Below, piece by piece: positions 45,100 through 55,842 of a stretch of 64,000 nucleotides of DNA. The first letter of the stretch is position 1; the number at the start of each line of letters is the position of its first letter. The notes below the pieces were generated by a model, which had not been told where the DNA came from, ran no database searches, and worked only from the letters and a program-made list of their open reading frames with translations. Source of the DNA: Coix lacryma-jobi var. lacryma-jobi (taxonomy: Eukaryota > Streptophyta > Magnoliopsida > Poales > Poaceae); the NCBI GenBank assembly GCA_009763385.1, contig CM019831.1, positions 17,200,080-17,264,079 of the forward strand, given 5' to 3'. A program made the position numbers and the translations under genes.

Positions 45100-45102
45100 C
45101 AC
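45039..45102. repeat. Compound (TA)n(CA)n microsatellite
   Basis: About 25 TA units (45039-45089) are followed by about six AC units (45090-45102). This is likely to be length-polymorphic between lines. Confidence 0.95.
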
Positions 45103-45454
45103 CTAAAAAGACTATAATGTCATTATCTACCTGGTGATACCAAATCTTGATCTTGCTCATGTATATGTGTCTGATACAAATCATCTTCCACTCGGCGCTC
45201 ACGCGTCAACGTCCTACCCAATTCCAATATGAAGACCGGATTCATGTGTCTGCGTCGATACAAAGTCCTCGGAGCTCACGCTTCTGCATCCAATTACTAA
45301 GGTTCAATCCAAAAAATCATGGTCCCAGGGCAAGGGGCATATATCTAGTGCAATATATAATAGTTCTATAATGATTTTTTCACACAAGGAATTTTTTTAT
45401 GAGTTATTGGAGTATAGAGAACAAAAATTAGAGAGTCTATTAGAAATACAAGAG
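45103..45454. other. Intergenic DNA, no gene recognised
   Basis: Mixed AT-rich DNA with only short open frames. It contains nothing I can assign and ends at the target duplication of the following solo LTR. Confidence 0.4.
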
Positions 45455-45459
45455 ATATA

Positions 45460-46594
45460 TGTTGGATCCTGGTTAGCCTAGAGGGGTGAATAGGCCTATA
45501 AAAATTCAGCTCAAACAAATGTTAGAACAGAGAGCGGCGTGCTTCCCTAATGGATCTCAAGCACACAGATCGAAATCTGTCCAATAAAAAGTAGATCCGA
45601 GAATTATGGACCTTCCTAGGGTAGTATAGAACTTGTTCCACCACTTGAAAGATGTAGGAAGTGCACACACAAGTAGATCGGGTCCAAACCCTAGAAATCA
45701 CCACAAACACAAACAAGCAAATCACAAAAACACAAGTGAGACACCGATTTATTCCCGTGGTTTAGCTCGCCACCAAGGCTTGCCTAAGTCCACGTTATTG
45801 AGGTAGCTACAAAGGCTTGGGTCTCTCCGAATCCTAACCTCGTTCTCAAGTCAAGAGAGAAACTCTTGAGATGAGGGGTGATTCCACTAGCTCCACGGGT
45901 GATACACAAGCCAGCTAGGAGCAAGCTCCAAGAGTAATAAATGCAACCGCCGGCCTCAATACGAACCAAGTGTTGTTGGAGTTGAAGAGCAGAGGGAGAA
46001 GCTTTCTCTTACTGATTGGAGGCTCAAGCTCTCAAAGATTTGAGTGGGAATCAATGGAAGAGGGTGACCAAAGATTTGAATAGGTGCCCCAATGGAGTAG
46101 AAGGCAGAGAGGAGAGCTTCTCTGGTCGATTCTGGATGCAAATTTTTGAAGGTGACCATTGGGGGAGAGAGGGGTGAAGGATATACTCTTATAAGCCAAC
46201 AGACAAAATTTAAGTCACGGTAGTACCGCCCTAAGGCGCAGCACTGCCGCCCTGCCTAATCTGCTCTGATTTGGAAACTGTTTCACTGGTAGTTTAGGCA
46301 AGATATATGAGGATGTTTGGTGGAGTTTTAGCACTTGATTGCATATTTAAGTTTGTGAGATGCATCCCCCTTAGCAGTACGGCTTTTTCTAAACTCAAAT
46401 TCAAAATAGAAATGTAAAATAAACGCCTTTGAGCTGAAAGCCGCATCTTAATGCAATTGGGGGGGGGGGTCATCGGATCGGTACATCATCCACCATTTTG
46501 TTTAACATGCTTGTCATCTCGATAAATCTCATTAGTCCCCTAATTATGTGGTCATTATCACCAAAACCCACATTAGGGCTTGATTGCACTTACA
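45460..46594 (-). mobile_element. Solo LTR of a Sirevirus-like Copia element
   Basis: In plus orientation it starts TGTTGGATCCTGG and ends TGATTGCACTTACA, with the 5 bp duplication ATATA on both sides (45455-45459 and 46595-46599). The right end (AAAACCCACATTAGGGCTTGA, one base over a 20-mer core AAACCCACATTAGGGCTTGA) parallels the end of the outer Sirevirus LTR, so the parental element was on the minus strand. No internal region remains. A run of G (46459-46469) lies within. Confidence 0.85.
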
Positions 46595-46836
46595 ATATAC
46601 AAAAAGAATATCATTTGAGTAGCTCTGTAAATAGGGATCTAGAGGTGAATAGCTCATGTTTCACCTCATGTTTATTTACTTAGCAATATGATGTGATGTC
46701 ACTATTTTCTTTTATTTTTCAAAATATTCTCCATATATACTCCATGTTGTTGTACTATAAGGTTAACTTCCATCTTGTTTATATTGTGTAGTAAGGAAAC
46801 ATATTTGATCTTCTAGAAGCGTACCACAGATAAGAA

Positions 46837-46995
46837 ATGGCCACTCAAGATGATACATATCGCACTCTCGAGTACATGCTATGTGATAAGACAGGAGAGC
46901 CATTGAGTCTTAAGCAACACCACTTGGAAACCATCACAAACAACTTCTCCAAGGACAACCTTATTGGTTGTGGTGGATATGGGGAAGTTTACAAG
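46837..46995 (+). pseudogene. First coding exon of a receptor-like protein kinase (orphan in this window)
   Basis: An ATG at 46837 opens 53 codons ending at a consensus donor (GTTTACAAG|GTATGT). The peptide contains LETITNNFSKDNLIG and then CGGYGEVYK, a glycine-rich ATP-binding loop (GxGxxGxV type; the first Gly of the canonical G-x-G is preserved as IGCGGYGEV). Grass cytoplasmic or receptor-like kinases of the LRK/NBS-associated type often begin this way, with an exon break directly after VYK. No second exon (the VAIK lysine) is visible before the 15 kb retrotransposon at 48381 or in the last 270 bp of the window. It is either a gene with a giant intron or a truncated relic. Confidence 0.6.
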
Positions 46996-48380
46996 GTATG
47001 TGGGACTTTTTATTTCTAGTCACAAAAGCATTTCAAAACCTAATAAAATATAAAAAGTGTTTCACTATGTATAGTTCATTTTGTATGGCTAACACTTTGA
47101 AATTTTTTGACACGTATTTATCTAATAATCAGAACACTTATAATTTCCAAGAGACTATGAAGCCCTTAGAAGGAGTGGATTAGGGTCTCTTAAAACTAGG
47201 CTAACTTTGCACATATAAACACCTACATAAGTCAATCTAGATTTGCACTAGCTTTCTGCTTATGATGATATCTATATAGCACAGAAGTTTTGTGGCATAG
47301 ATTGCAATCCTATTAGCTATTCTAAGAAAGTAAAGAAATCAATACCTGCAAGGTCAAAGAATATAATGTGGTATGTAAAGAGTTAAATAGAAAATGCAAA
47401 CTCTTGCATGATAGCTTTTTACAAATGTATCGAGAAAAGGTTGCCCTTTTCCTAATCCTCGTTGGAGTCCCTAGCAAGGAATCCCTTACTGGGCCAAGCT
47501 CTTGGTCGAGTAACTCCACGCAAATAGCCAAAGGGCTTTACTATGCTTAGGATGGTATTCACATTGCCTCATCTGAAATACTCTCTATCTTCTTCACTCA
47601 ATAGAGGTTTTGGCTAAAACCAAAGGACCTCTCATCCTCACACAATGAAGACCACACAACAAATGCTATTTGAGGGTCTCACAAGAGTACAAGACGTGCA
47701 AGCCCCAAATTACAAATTACAACATTTGGTGCAAGCAAGCACAACAAGCAATGAGATATGCAAAACTAGTCTACCACTATGGTAATACCTAAAGAAATGT
47801 ATAACTAGTCCTAAACAAGAACTAATCATTAGCCCTAAAGATTTAACCTTCTCTTGAACACTTTTGAGGCTAGAGACCATAGATATGTGTGTCTAAATCT
47901 TATTATCCCACTACAATAATTCAAAATGGACTGAATCCATATGTATAATAGCCTCAAGTACACAAACTAGTTGTTGCACATAATTTCACACCTTATGCAA
48001 TCACTAGATCTTCCAGTGGCTGTAAATGACCATCACTAGAACATCTAGTGGGTCACACACAACTGGTTGTTGTGCCCTAGTACAGATCACATCATGGTCC
48101 AAAGAAAATTCTCAATGGGAACTAGACCATTTGGTGCCTCCTACTATGTCTTTAGTGTGCTTTTGTAGTCATCAGATGACTAGGGTGCATGCTTTCTCCT
48201 ATCACTGAACCTTTCGTTGATCTTGGCATGCCTTTTTCCAGATTCTTAAAACAAAGCACTAGTAGTAATATTCTAATAGCTCAAATTCATCACAATATCA
48301 TCTGATGAAGCATTTCATCAGGTCATCATGATGCTGAACAATTAATGTGAGAGGTCTTGATCTATTAGTCTGGTGCTACT
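46996..48380 (+). other. Putative kinase intron with a degenerate LTR-like remnant
   Basis: After the splice donor the DNA is AT-rich. From about 47155 to 48240 several phrases resemble Sirevirus LTRs in order: a GGAGTGGATTAGGGTCTCTT start, then CCTCGTTGGAGTCCCTAGCAAGG near 47456 (split here as CCTCGTTGGAGTCCC and TAGCAAGG). I infer a decayed LTR, without defined ends. No exon was recognised. It ends at the CTACT target site (48376-48380). Confidence 0.35.
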
Positions 48381-49639
48381 TGTCGGTGTTTCGAAACCGG
48401 GGGTATGACACTAACGAGTAATATGATCGCGTGCTCTCTTCCTGGATGGTGATGCAAGATGACACAAGGATTTATCCTGGTTCGGGCAAAGAAGGCCCTA
48501 CGTCCAGCGGGGGAGGATGTTCTTGTATTACTTGCACCTAAGTGCTTGTACAGGGGCGAATACAAGCTCGGTGAGCGTGGACCGGAGTCCGGACCTGGGT
48601 GTGTGGGTGTATGGCGTTCTAATGTGTTTGTAACCGTCCGAATGAGGGCCCTGGTGCCCCCTTTTATAGAGCAAGGGGAGGCCAGGGTTACACAAGGGTT
48701 TTTCAAGTGTCGGGGCATACGGTGCCCAATACGAAGTAGGGTAGGAACCCTGTCTTGTCGAAGACATTGTAGTCGACGTGGGCGTTGCTGTTGAGGCGTC
48801 CTTGGGGCCGGCCTCCATCCCGGGCGTGGACGCGGAGGCGTGGCGAGGTGGAAGCCGTACAGCGCCCATCCCGGAACGTGCAGGGCGCGGCGAGGTCCCT
48901 CCGGGTCTTGGGGTAACTGTCCTCCAATAGCGTGAGAGCAGTTAGGGCTCGAGGGGCGCAGAGCTGGCCTCGAGATAGCGCCTGCGGGGGGCTCGAGCTC
49001 CCGCAGGTATGGGCGAGTCCCGGAACGCCCGGTCGCTCAGAGGGATTCCAGGCCTCGAGAGGTGGCTCGAGGGTGCTATAGTGCGGGGTATGGCCGAACA
49101 GTGCTGTACTGGCGCCCTTTTGCCCATGCTTATGGTGAAAACGAGGTTTGACTCTGACTCCGGTCACTGTGGCACATGATATGTACCAGAGGATGTGACC
49201 GGAGTTGGTGAATGCATTGAATGCGTGGTATGGGGCTAGCTGCCGGTGTCCGTGCCGCCCGAGGGAGGCGTGAAGCGTCTCGAGGGATAGGCTGCTGCGC
49301 CTGAGGGGCTCGAGGTCCCTGGCTTGGAGGGCTCGGGCGAGACGGAGAACGAGCGTTCGCCCGAGGCCTGGCTTGGAGGGCTCGGGCGAGACGGAGAACG
49401 AGCGTTCGCCCGAGGCCTGGCTTGGAGGGCTCGGGCGAGACGGAGAACGAGCGTTCGCCCGAGGCCTAACGCGGAGGGCTCGGGCGAGGCGGAGAACGGA
49501 CGTTCGCCCGAGGCCTGACGCGGAGGGCTCGGGCGAGGCGGAGAACGAGTGTTCGCCCGAGGCCTGGCTTGGAGGGCTCGGGCGGGTCTCTTATTCGTTT
49601 TGCATTGATTGGGGGTACCCCTTTGGCGTTCCCCCGACA
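48381..49639 (-). repeat. 3' LTR of the Tat element
   Basis: TGTCGGTGTTTCGAAACC at the left and GTTCCCCCGACA at the right (plus orientation). It contains a minus-strand TATA box (TATAAAAG, 48661-48668) and a 49 bp tandem array near its right end. On the minus strand the purine-rich GCTCGGGGGCTAC (complement of 49640-49652) abuts it and is the probable polypurine tract. Confidence 0.95.
49319..49587. repeat. 49 bp tandem repeat array in the Tat LTR
   Basis: Five full units starting at 49319, 49368, 49417, 49466 and 49515 plus a partial sixth share GGAGGGCTCGGGCGAG and GAGAACGAGCGTTCGCCCGA. The same array is in the other LTR from 63405. Two related, more diverged units occur outside the LTR at about 50000-50106. 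The open frames here (49324-49735) are repeat translations, not genes. Confidence 0.9.
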
Positions 49640-50918
49640 GTAGCCCCCGAGCCCTTGTTCGAGTGCTTGCATTCGAGCAGGGGCTCCAGATTGGGATCTC
49701 GATGGATAGCTAACTGGTCTCGAGGGTTTTGTTGATTTGACTCCGTGGGTGTCGTGCGAGCGACACCCGCGGGTGTAGCCCCCGAGGCCACGGGGGAGTG
49801 GTTAGAACTCCCTCGTGGGCTTCCCGAAGAATCCTCCGTCGTTTGGGAACCTTCTGCCCAGTGGGCACGCCTTTTTAGGCGGAAATCGTCAGGGAGCGGA
49901 GATCGCGACACCGTGTGTACCTGTCAACAGGCTCGAAATGTGGTTCGGTAGTCTCATTAAATGTTTGCGGTTACCTTTCCTTTGTCGTGGGAGACTCCGT
50001 CCGAGGCTTGGCTCGGAGGGCTCGGGCGAGACGGAGAACGAGCGATCGTTCGAGGCCTGGTCTTGAGGGCTCAGGCGAGATGGAGGATGAGCATTCGCCC
50101 GAGGCCTGAAAATCTCACGTTCACACAAAGAAAAGAGGTTAGTCATAACTGTCCGAGTTTTTAGACCCTCTTTCGTCGAGGGGTGCCAGGCTGAACCGAC
50201 TGGCCGGCTCCTCGAGCTGTCCGGCATGCCGATTGCCCTGGCTTGTCATCCCGCGAGTCCTTTCGATCGGATGCGAGGGGGGATGCCTCGTACTACCCCG
50301 AGTGGGCGAGTATCGTGGTTCCCGGTGAGCTGGTAACGGGGAATCCAAGTGAGAGCTCGTGCCCCGTTCGATAGGGGTCGACTGTGGCCCGGAGGCGGTC
50401 TCATAAAGCATGGGTGCTCAGTCTGCAGGAGTGCCGGGTCCATTCGATAGGACCCGTTGGCTCGATGCCTCCCTCCAAGGGGATCTCACTGCATGTCAAG
50501 CTCCCCGCCTTGGATACACGTGGGGGGCCTCGAGGGCTTGGCCCTCGAGTGATGCCGCGAATGGCGCCCCTTGGTGTCCCTGACTCGGGTGCTCAAAGCC
50601 GGCTGTCGAACCCTTTTCGAGGGCCAGCCTTCGCTGCTTCGAGACTTAGGGCCGGGGCCCATTTTTACCTTCGTGAAGAAGCCTCCGTCGTCTGGGAATC
50701 CTTCTGCCCGTTGGGCGCGCCTTTTTAGGCGGATATCATCAGGCAGGGCGGCGGACGCGAAGCCGAAGCGACGGTCGTGGCGGGCCCGGGCAGTAGAGCG
50801 AATGGAGAGCTGCCGCGTGTACCCTGCACCCGGCTCAAGACGCGGTTAGGTGGGCGCATTAAATGCCACGCGGTTGCCTTTTCGCGTCGTGGGAGACCCC
50901 GCCCGTTGGGGTTTTCCC
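49640..50918 (+). other. Upstream region of the antisense gene, with a duplicated block
   Basis: This region between the LTR and the antisense gene holds two diverged direct copies of one block, about 49815-49993 and 50673-50901. Shared phrases are CCTCCGTCGT, CGCCTTTTTAGGCGGA, CATTAAATG and TCGTGGGAGAC. Only the second copy is followed by a TATA box. The self-complementary GCCTTTTTAGGC could form a small hairpin. No protein-coding ORF is supported here. Confidence 0.6.
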
Positions 50919-50927
50919 TTATAAATA
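50919..50927 (+). promoter_or_regulatory. TATA box of the antisense gene
   Basis: TTATAAATA lies 141 bp upstream of the ATG at 51068, with a CT-rich leader in between (TTTGCCTTTGCCTTCACC). It is oriented away from the 3' LTR, so the antisense gene seems to have its own promoter rather than using an LTR. Confidence 0.6.
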
Positions 50928-51067
50928 TCGAAAGAGGGGAAAAGGAATCCTTTACTTTGCCTTTGCCTTCACCGCCGCCGTAGCCTTCACACGCCCTCTC
51001 CCTCGAGCTAGTCGATTGGGAATCTACCGGCCGTACGTCCGCCACTCAGGTCCGCGCCGTGACCACC

Positions 51068-54000
51068 ATGGCAGCCCAAGTGCTGCCGGCCGAGGACTGG
51101 AGTCCGACGAAGGTGACGCAGCAGGAGCTGGAAACGTTGGTGGAGCGGGGGCTTCTCCGTCCCAACCCGCAGGGGGGTCCTGCGTGGTGGGTTCTCCCGT
51201 CGGTGGATCACCGGGAGCCGCACCCGCCGGCGGGGTATGTGGTGAGCTTCACGCGATACCACCGTATGGGGCTCGGCGTCCCGCCGAGCCGCTTCATGCG
51301 GGGGCTGGCCCATCACTTCGAGGTGGAGCTGCAGCACTTCTCCCCCAACTCCATCTCGCACGCCGCCATCTACGCCGCCGTGTGTGAGGGGTATTTGAAG
51401 ATTGAGCCGCATTGGGAGATGTTCATCCACCTCTTCCGGGGCGAGCTCTTCCACAAGGCCGCGAAGCCGAGCGGGAGGAGGCTCGCGCGCGTGGGCTCCC
51501 TCACTATCACCGCGAGGACCGGGCCCTCGTCAGCCAACGTCCCCCGCGACTACCTCCGCTACAAGCTTTCCACTAACCAGGCGGGGTGGGACGACCACTG
51601 GTTCTACCTGCGGAACGAGGGCGGGCTCCTTCCGCAGTACACCGGCAGGGTCATCACCCAGCGCCCGGAGAAGTGGAACTGGGGCGTCGCGGCGGACAGG
51701 CAGCGCCACCTGTTGCCGTTGATGAGCACGATGTGGACGCTGGTGGAGGACAAGAAACTGACCGTCCAGGCGGTCATTTGGGCGTTCCACCAGCGGAGGG
51801 TCCTTCCTCTGGCGAATCGCTCCCTTTTTATGTTCGAGATGGGGCCAAACGCCTCGCCCGAGGCGCTGAGTCAATCGAAGATGGCCGAGGGGAGGCTGTC
51901 CCGGAACGAGGCTACCTCCCGGGTGACGCTCACCGTTCAGGGGACGTTCAGCCCAGAGGAGGCCGACTTGATCACCATGGCACCCGACGAGGGGTGCCTC
52001 GACCTGGTGAGCCATCCTCGAGTTAGGCTGTCTCGAGCCCCCTTCTCTTCTTCCTTTCTTCGAACCTTGTTTGTTCTCCTCATAGTTTTTCTCATTCGAG
52101 CTTCTTCTTCCTCGCAGGGGGCATTTACTTGTCGCGCGTCGAGGCCTCCGGTGAGGGAGGACGCCGTGGAAACACAGGTGAGGCGCCTCTCTGCTCAAAA
52201 AGACAAAGAGAGAAAGGATGCTAGAAAGAAGAAGGAGAAAAACAAAAACTTGCCTCGATCGGCTCGGGAGCAGAGGCTGGCGAAGGCTCGTCGCAACCGG
52301 CGGCCTGGGGATGAGTCCCCCGAGCTCAGTTCCTCGAGCTCGGAGGAGGAGGAGGACGATGATGATGAGAGTGACGACGAGGGGATGGACGCGCGTCTGA
52401 GGCGCGCGGGGGTCGTCGACGTCCCGGTTGACCACTCCTCTGTGCAGGAGGATATCCTGGAGGTTCCCCTGGCGAGGGGATCGCGCGGGACACAGCCGCG
52501 GAAGGCGGCATCAGGCCCCGCCTTGTCGGGGGCTCAGGGCACGTCGAGCTCTGCGCCGGTCGCGCTGGCTGTCGCGAAGAAGCCACGGACCAGGAGCGCT
52601 ATCGCCGCTGCGCAGATGGATACCACGACCGCGTTGACCCAGGCGGGGGGTCTCGAGAGGGGCCGGCCCTCGAGAAGCGGCCGACAGGTCGAGAAGGACT
52701 CCGGGCTTGACCGTCGTGAGCCGTCAAGGGCGCCGTCGAGCCCGCGGAGGAGCGGTCAGCATGAGAGGGCGTCGAGCCCCCGCCATCTTGACCGTCGGGG
52801 AGGGAGCCCCCGGGCTTCTCGTGACCAGGGGCGTGAGCGTCCCCTGAGTCCATCGCCGCATCGCCGCCGGGACACAGAAGCGGATGCGGGAGGGCGCGAC
52901 CGCCAGCGTGAGCGCCGGAGCAGGTCCCGGAGTCCGCGCCGGGGCAGGCGCCACGACGACAGCACGAGGGGGGCACGGTCGCCTTCCCATGATGTGGGGC
53001 GGAAGGAGGCCTCTCCCTCGAGGTCAAGCCATGAGAGGCATCGGGAGCCCTCCCTCCGTCCCAGCCCAGCGGAGACGGCCCAGGCGCAGGGCTCGAGCCG
53101 TGGGGTAGGCTCGAAGCCCCCGAGTGGGTCCGGCGAATCTGGGAAGAAGCACAGCCGCCGCTTTGGGTGAGTAACTTTCTTGGGTCTCGTCTGTGGTGGG
53201 GTTTTACCTTTTTACTTTTGATGACGCATGCCATCTCTGGTATCTCAGGGGGAAGCGCTCCTACCAGGAGGTGGACCTCGCTTCGTCCAAGCGGGCCAGG
53301 ACCTCGAGCCCCGTCGTGGCACAAGGACCTCGGGGTACAGCACCTTCCTCCGCTAGAGAAGCCGCTTGGCTGGAGAAGGCTCGAGCTGCCATGGCCCGAG
53401 GAGGCCGGATGACCGACGCAGATTTTGGTGAGGCCGTCGCCATCGACCGCATGGGTCGAGGCACTCTTCCCGGTTCTGATATCACTGTCATCTCGTATTG
53501 CAGGGGCCACAGCTCACGGCCTCGAGCCCGCCACGGCCATACCCACTGAAGCGCTGCCTCCTCCCCCTCCTCCTCCCGCGATGGCGTCAGTCGGGAGCGC
53601 CACCCTTCCTCCCGCTACAACGGCTGTTCCGGCGGAAGCGCCTGGGGCGAGCACGGCCCCGCCGGTGTCTGGGGCCGAGGAGACCGCGCCCCTCGAGGCA
53701 CCGACCGACACGAGCCGGGCTGCGGAGGAGGGAGAGGGGGGAGAGGCATTGGCGGAGGAGGGGCCGACGGTGGAGGACCTCCTGAACGAGCTGGAGCAGG
53801 GGCCGCTCCTCGCCGCGGGCTCGATGATGGCGGAGGCGCCCGAGGCGCCGGCTAGCGCTGACAAGGCGCCGGAGGGCCCGGCCAGGGAAGAGCCGGGGCT
53901 CGTGCCGTCGGGTGGCGGGCCGCAGTCAGGGCAGCTCGGGGCGGAGGAGGATCTGCCCGACATCGAGCTTGACCGACCAGTATGGCCGTCTCCCGACGCG

Positions 54001-55289
54001 CCGAGCCCGTCCCTCGCCATGGTCTCCGTCAGGCAACCGGTCCAGCTGGGGGCCCCGCGCGAGGTGCGGTCCATCTTCCGGGAGGTGGCCGAGCTCATGG
54101 CGGAGGCGGAGCGGTCCTGCTCCGAGGAGGCGGGCCGGTCCGCACAGGTGTCGGCCGCCCTCGCGAGGGCTGAGGCGGAGCTTCAAGATCTCCGCGCTGA
54201 GCTGGGTCGGAACGCCCAAATGGCAAGCCAGCTCAACGAGGCGGAGGCGGAGGTCCGGGCGGCTCGAGGTGAGGCCGCTCGATCCAAGGAGGAGGCCGCC
54301 GCCGCTCTCGAGGCATCGAGGAAAGAGGCCGCGGACGCCCGAAGCGAGGCTTCCTCCGCCCGGGCTGATGCTGAGGCGGCGAGGCAGGAGGCCGCTGACG
54401 CCCGTGGCGAAGCCGCCACCACCCGAACCGCAGCGGAGGCGGCGAGAAAAGAGGCCGAGGACGCCGAGAGCGGTATCTCCACCGCCCGAGCTGCCGAGGG
54501 GGCGGCGCGACAGGAGGTGATCCGAAAGGATCTGGCCCTCGTGGAGGCGGGCAGGCTGATCGAGGAGCTTAGATCCGAGAAGCTCCTCATGTCGACCGAG
54601 AAGCGCAGGCTCGAGCAGCGCGCTGAGGGCCTTACCAGCGACCTCGCCGTCCTAGGGCAGCATTGCGATGGTGAGGCTCATACCTTGTCCTTGTTTGGGT
54701 CTTCGGAGTTTTTTGTTACGCCGCAGTCTCACTCTTCCTCGTTTGTTGCGCAGGGGTCGAGAAGACGGTCGAGGAGCTCCGCGGGACGAACCAGGCTCTC
54801 TTGGACCAACTCCAAGATGAGACGATGGTGGCGGAGCGGGCTCGTGCTTACCTCGATCGTCTTGGCCCCGTGTGGGGTGCTCCTCCTGTGGCTTCGGCGG
54901 AAGGTGCGGTGGCCCAAGGCGACGCCTTGGTCGACGCCTTGTGGTTCCTCGACGTAGCTGCGCGGGACCGTGTCCGGCAAGCCCTCCACCATGGCGTCAA
55001 GCAGACGCTCGCGGTTGTCCGCTCCGGCTTCTGCTTCCCGGTCCACGTTGTCACCAACGGCTTCATCGAGATCGAGGGGAAGGACGAGGAGTGGAACAAC
55101 CGCCGTGTCGACAAAATTTTGGAGAAGGTGGAGAGGCCAGGGACGTCGCTCGCGAAGATCTTCGAGGAGGACGTGCTGCCTCCTGACGCCAGCAGCGGTG
55201 TCGAGGGCCCTCCTCCTTCTAGCTCGGGCATCGAGGCTGAGCCCGCCGTGGAAGACCTCGGGGAGGAGTACCACACTGACGAAGATTAG
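51068..55289 (+). CDS. Five-exon antisense accessory gene of the Tat element (Transposase_28-like, coiled coil)
   Basis: Predicted exons are 51068-52006, 52118-53166, 53249-53427, 53504-54670 and 54754-55289. All introns are GT-AG with GTGAG donors and pyrimidine-rich acceptors, and the phases join without a stop to give about 1,289 residues. The ATG has a strong context (CACCATGG). Residues 15-300 match the plant 'putative gypsy-type transposon' family (GYVVSF at 56, EVELQHFSPNS at 85, KIEPHWEMF at 111). Exon 2 encodes a basic stretch, an acidic run (EEEEDDDDESDDE) and an Arg/Ser-rich region (RSRSRSPRRGRR). Exon 4 holds a Pro run and about 190 residues of Ala/Glu/Arg coiled coil. Exon 5 is a compact helical end with an acidic tail. 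Related antisense ORFs are known in the Tat lineage but their function is not. Intron 1 (111 bp) has no stop, so retention would also be translatable. Confidence 0.8.
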
Positions 55290-55842
55290 GGCCTGCGTGC
55301 CAAATTTGGGCGTCGAGGCCCTTGCAAGAATTTTGTGACATGAATGAGTGTCTGTCGAGACCCGTATGTATATATGACTTGTTTGTTTAAAGGAGTTGTT
55401 TTCTTTTCAAACTTATTTGACCGCTTCTCTTTGTTTGCAAGCTCGAGTTTCTGCTAGCTTAGTCTGTGTTCCTTTGATACGTCGCGAGCACCTCGAGGGG
55501 AGGCGTAGGTAGGGTACCGTAGCCCGGGGGCGTAGGCGGCCGTCTACGTCGACGCCTCCTGACCCTTGGAGGCTCGAGGTATTTTAGGATTTAGACGTCG
55601 CTAGTTCACTCGAGGCGCGAGTCGAGACGGGGGTCGATTTTTTTGAAAAGAAAACACGCATTTTTTCCGGAGTCTGGGGGGCGGTTACCCCCTTGTCAGC
55701 CCCCAAGGGAGGCTCGACCCTGAGCAGAGCAGGGTCGAGGCTACCTTAAGATGCTAAGCAAAATGAACGACAATGCACGAGTTTGTTCATTCATTTTGAC
55801 ATGTTTGTACAAAGCGACAGAATATGCTAGGCCTCGAGGCCC
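55290..55842. other. Convergent 3' intergenic segment between the antisense gene and pol
   Basis: The 553 bp between the antisense stop codon and the end of pol holds both 3' ends, which point towards each other. T-rich stretches (55370-55450) and a TGTATATATGAC motif could serve polyadenylation of the antisense transcript. No ORF is supported. Read-through in either direction would create double-stranded RNA. Confidence 0.5.

Noticed and set aside
49324..49735. Repetitive open frames and a possible CRISPR-like array
   Set aside because: The 49 bp units are contiguous without unique spacers, are duplicated in both LTRs, and the genome is plant; this is an LTR tandem repeat.
53514..54098. Long minus-strand open frames (e.g. 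194 codons) opposite the antisense gene
   Set aside because: They are GC-driven shadows of exon 4; they have Ser/Gly/Pro-rich composition and no domain, while the plus strand shows splice-consistent exons and a coiled coil.
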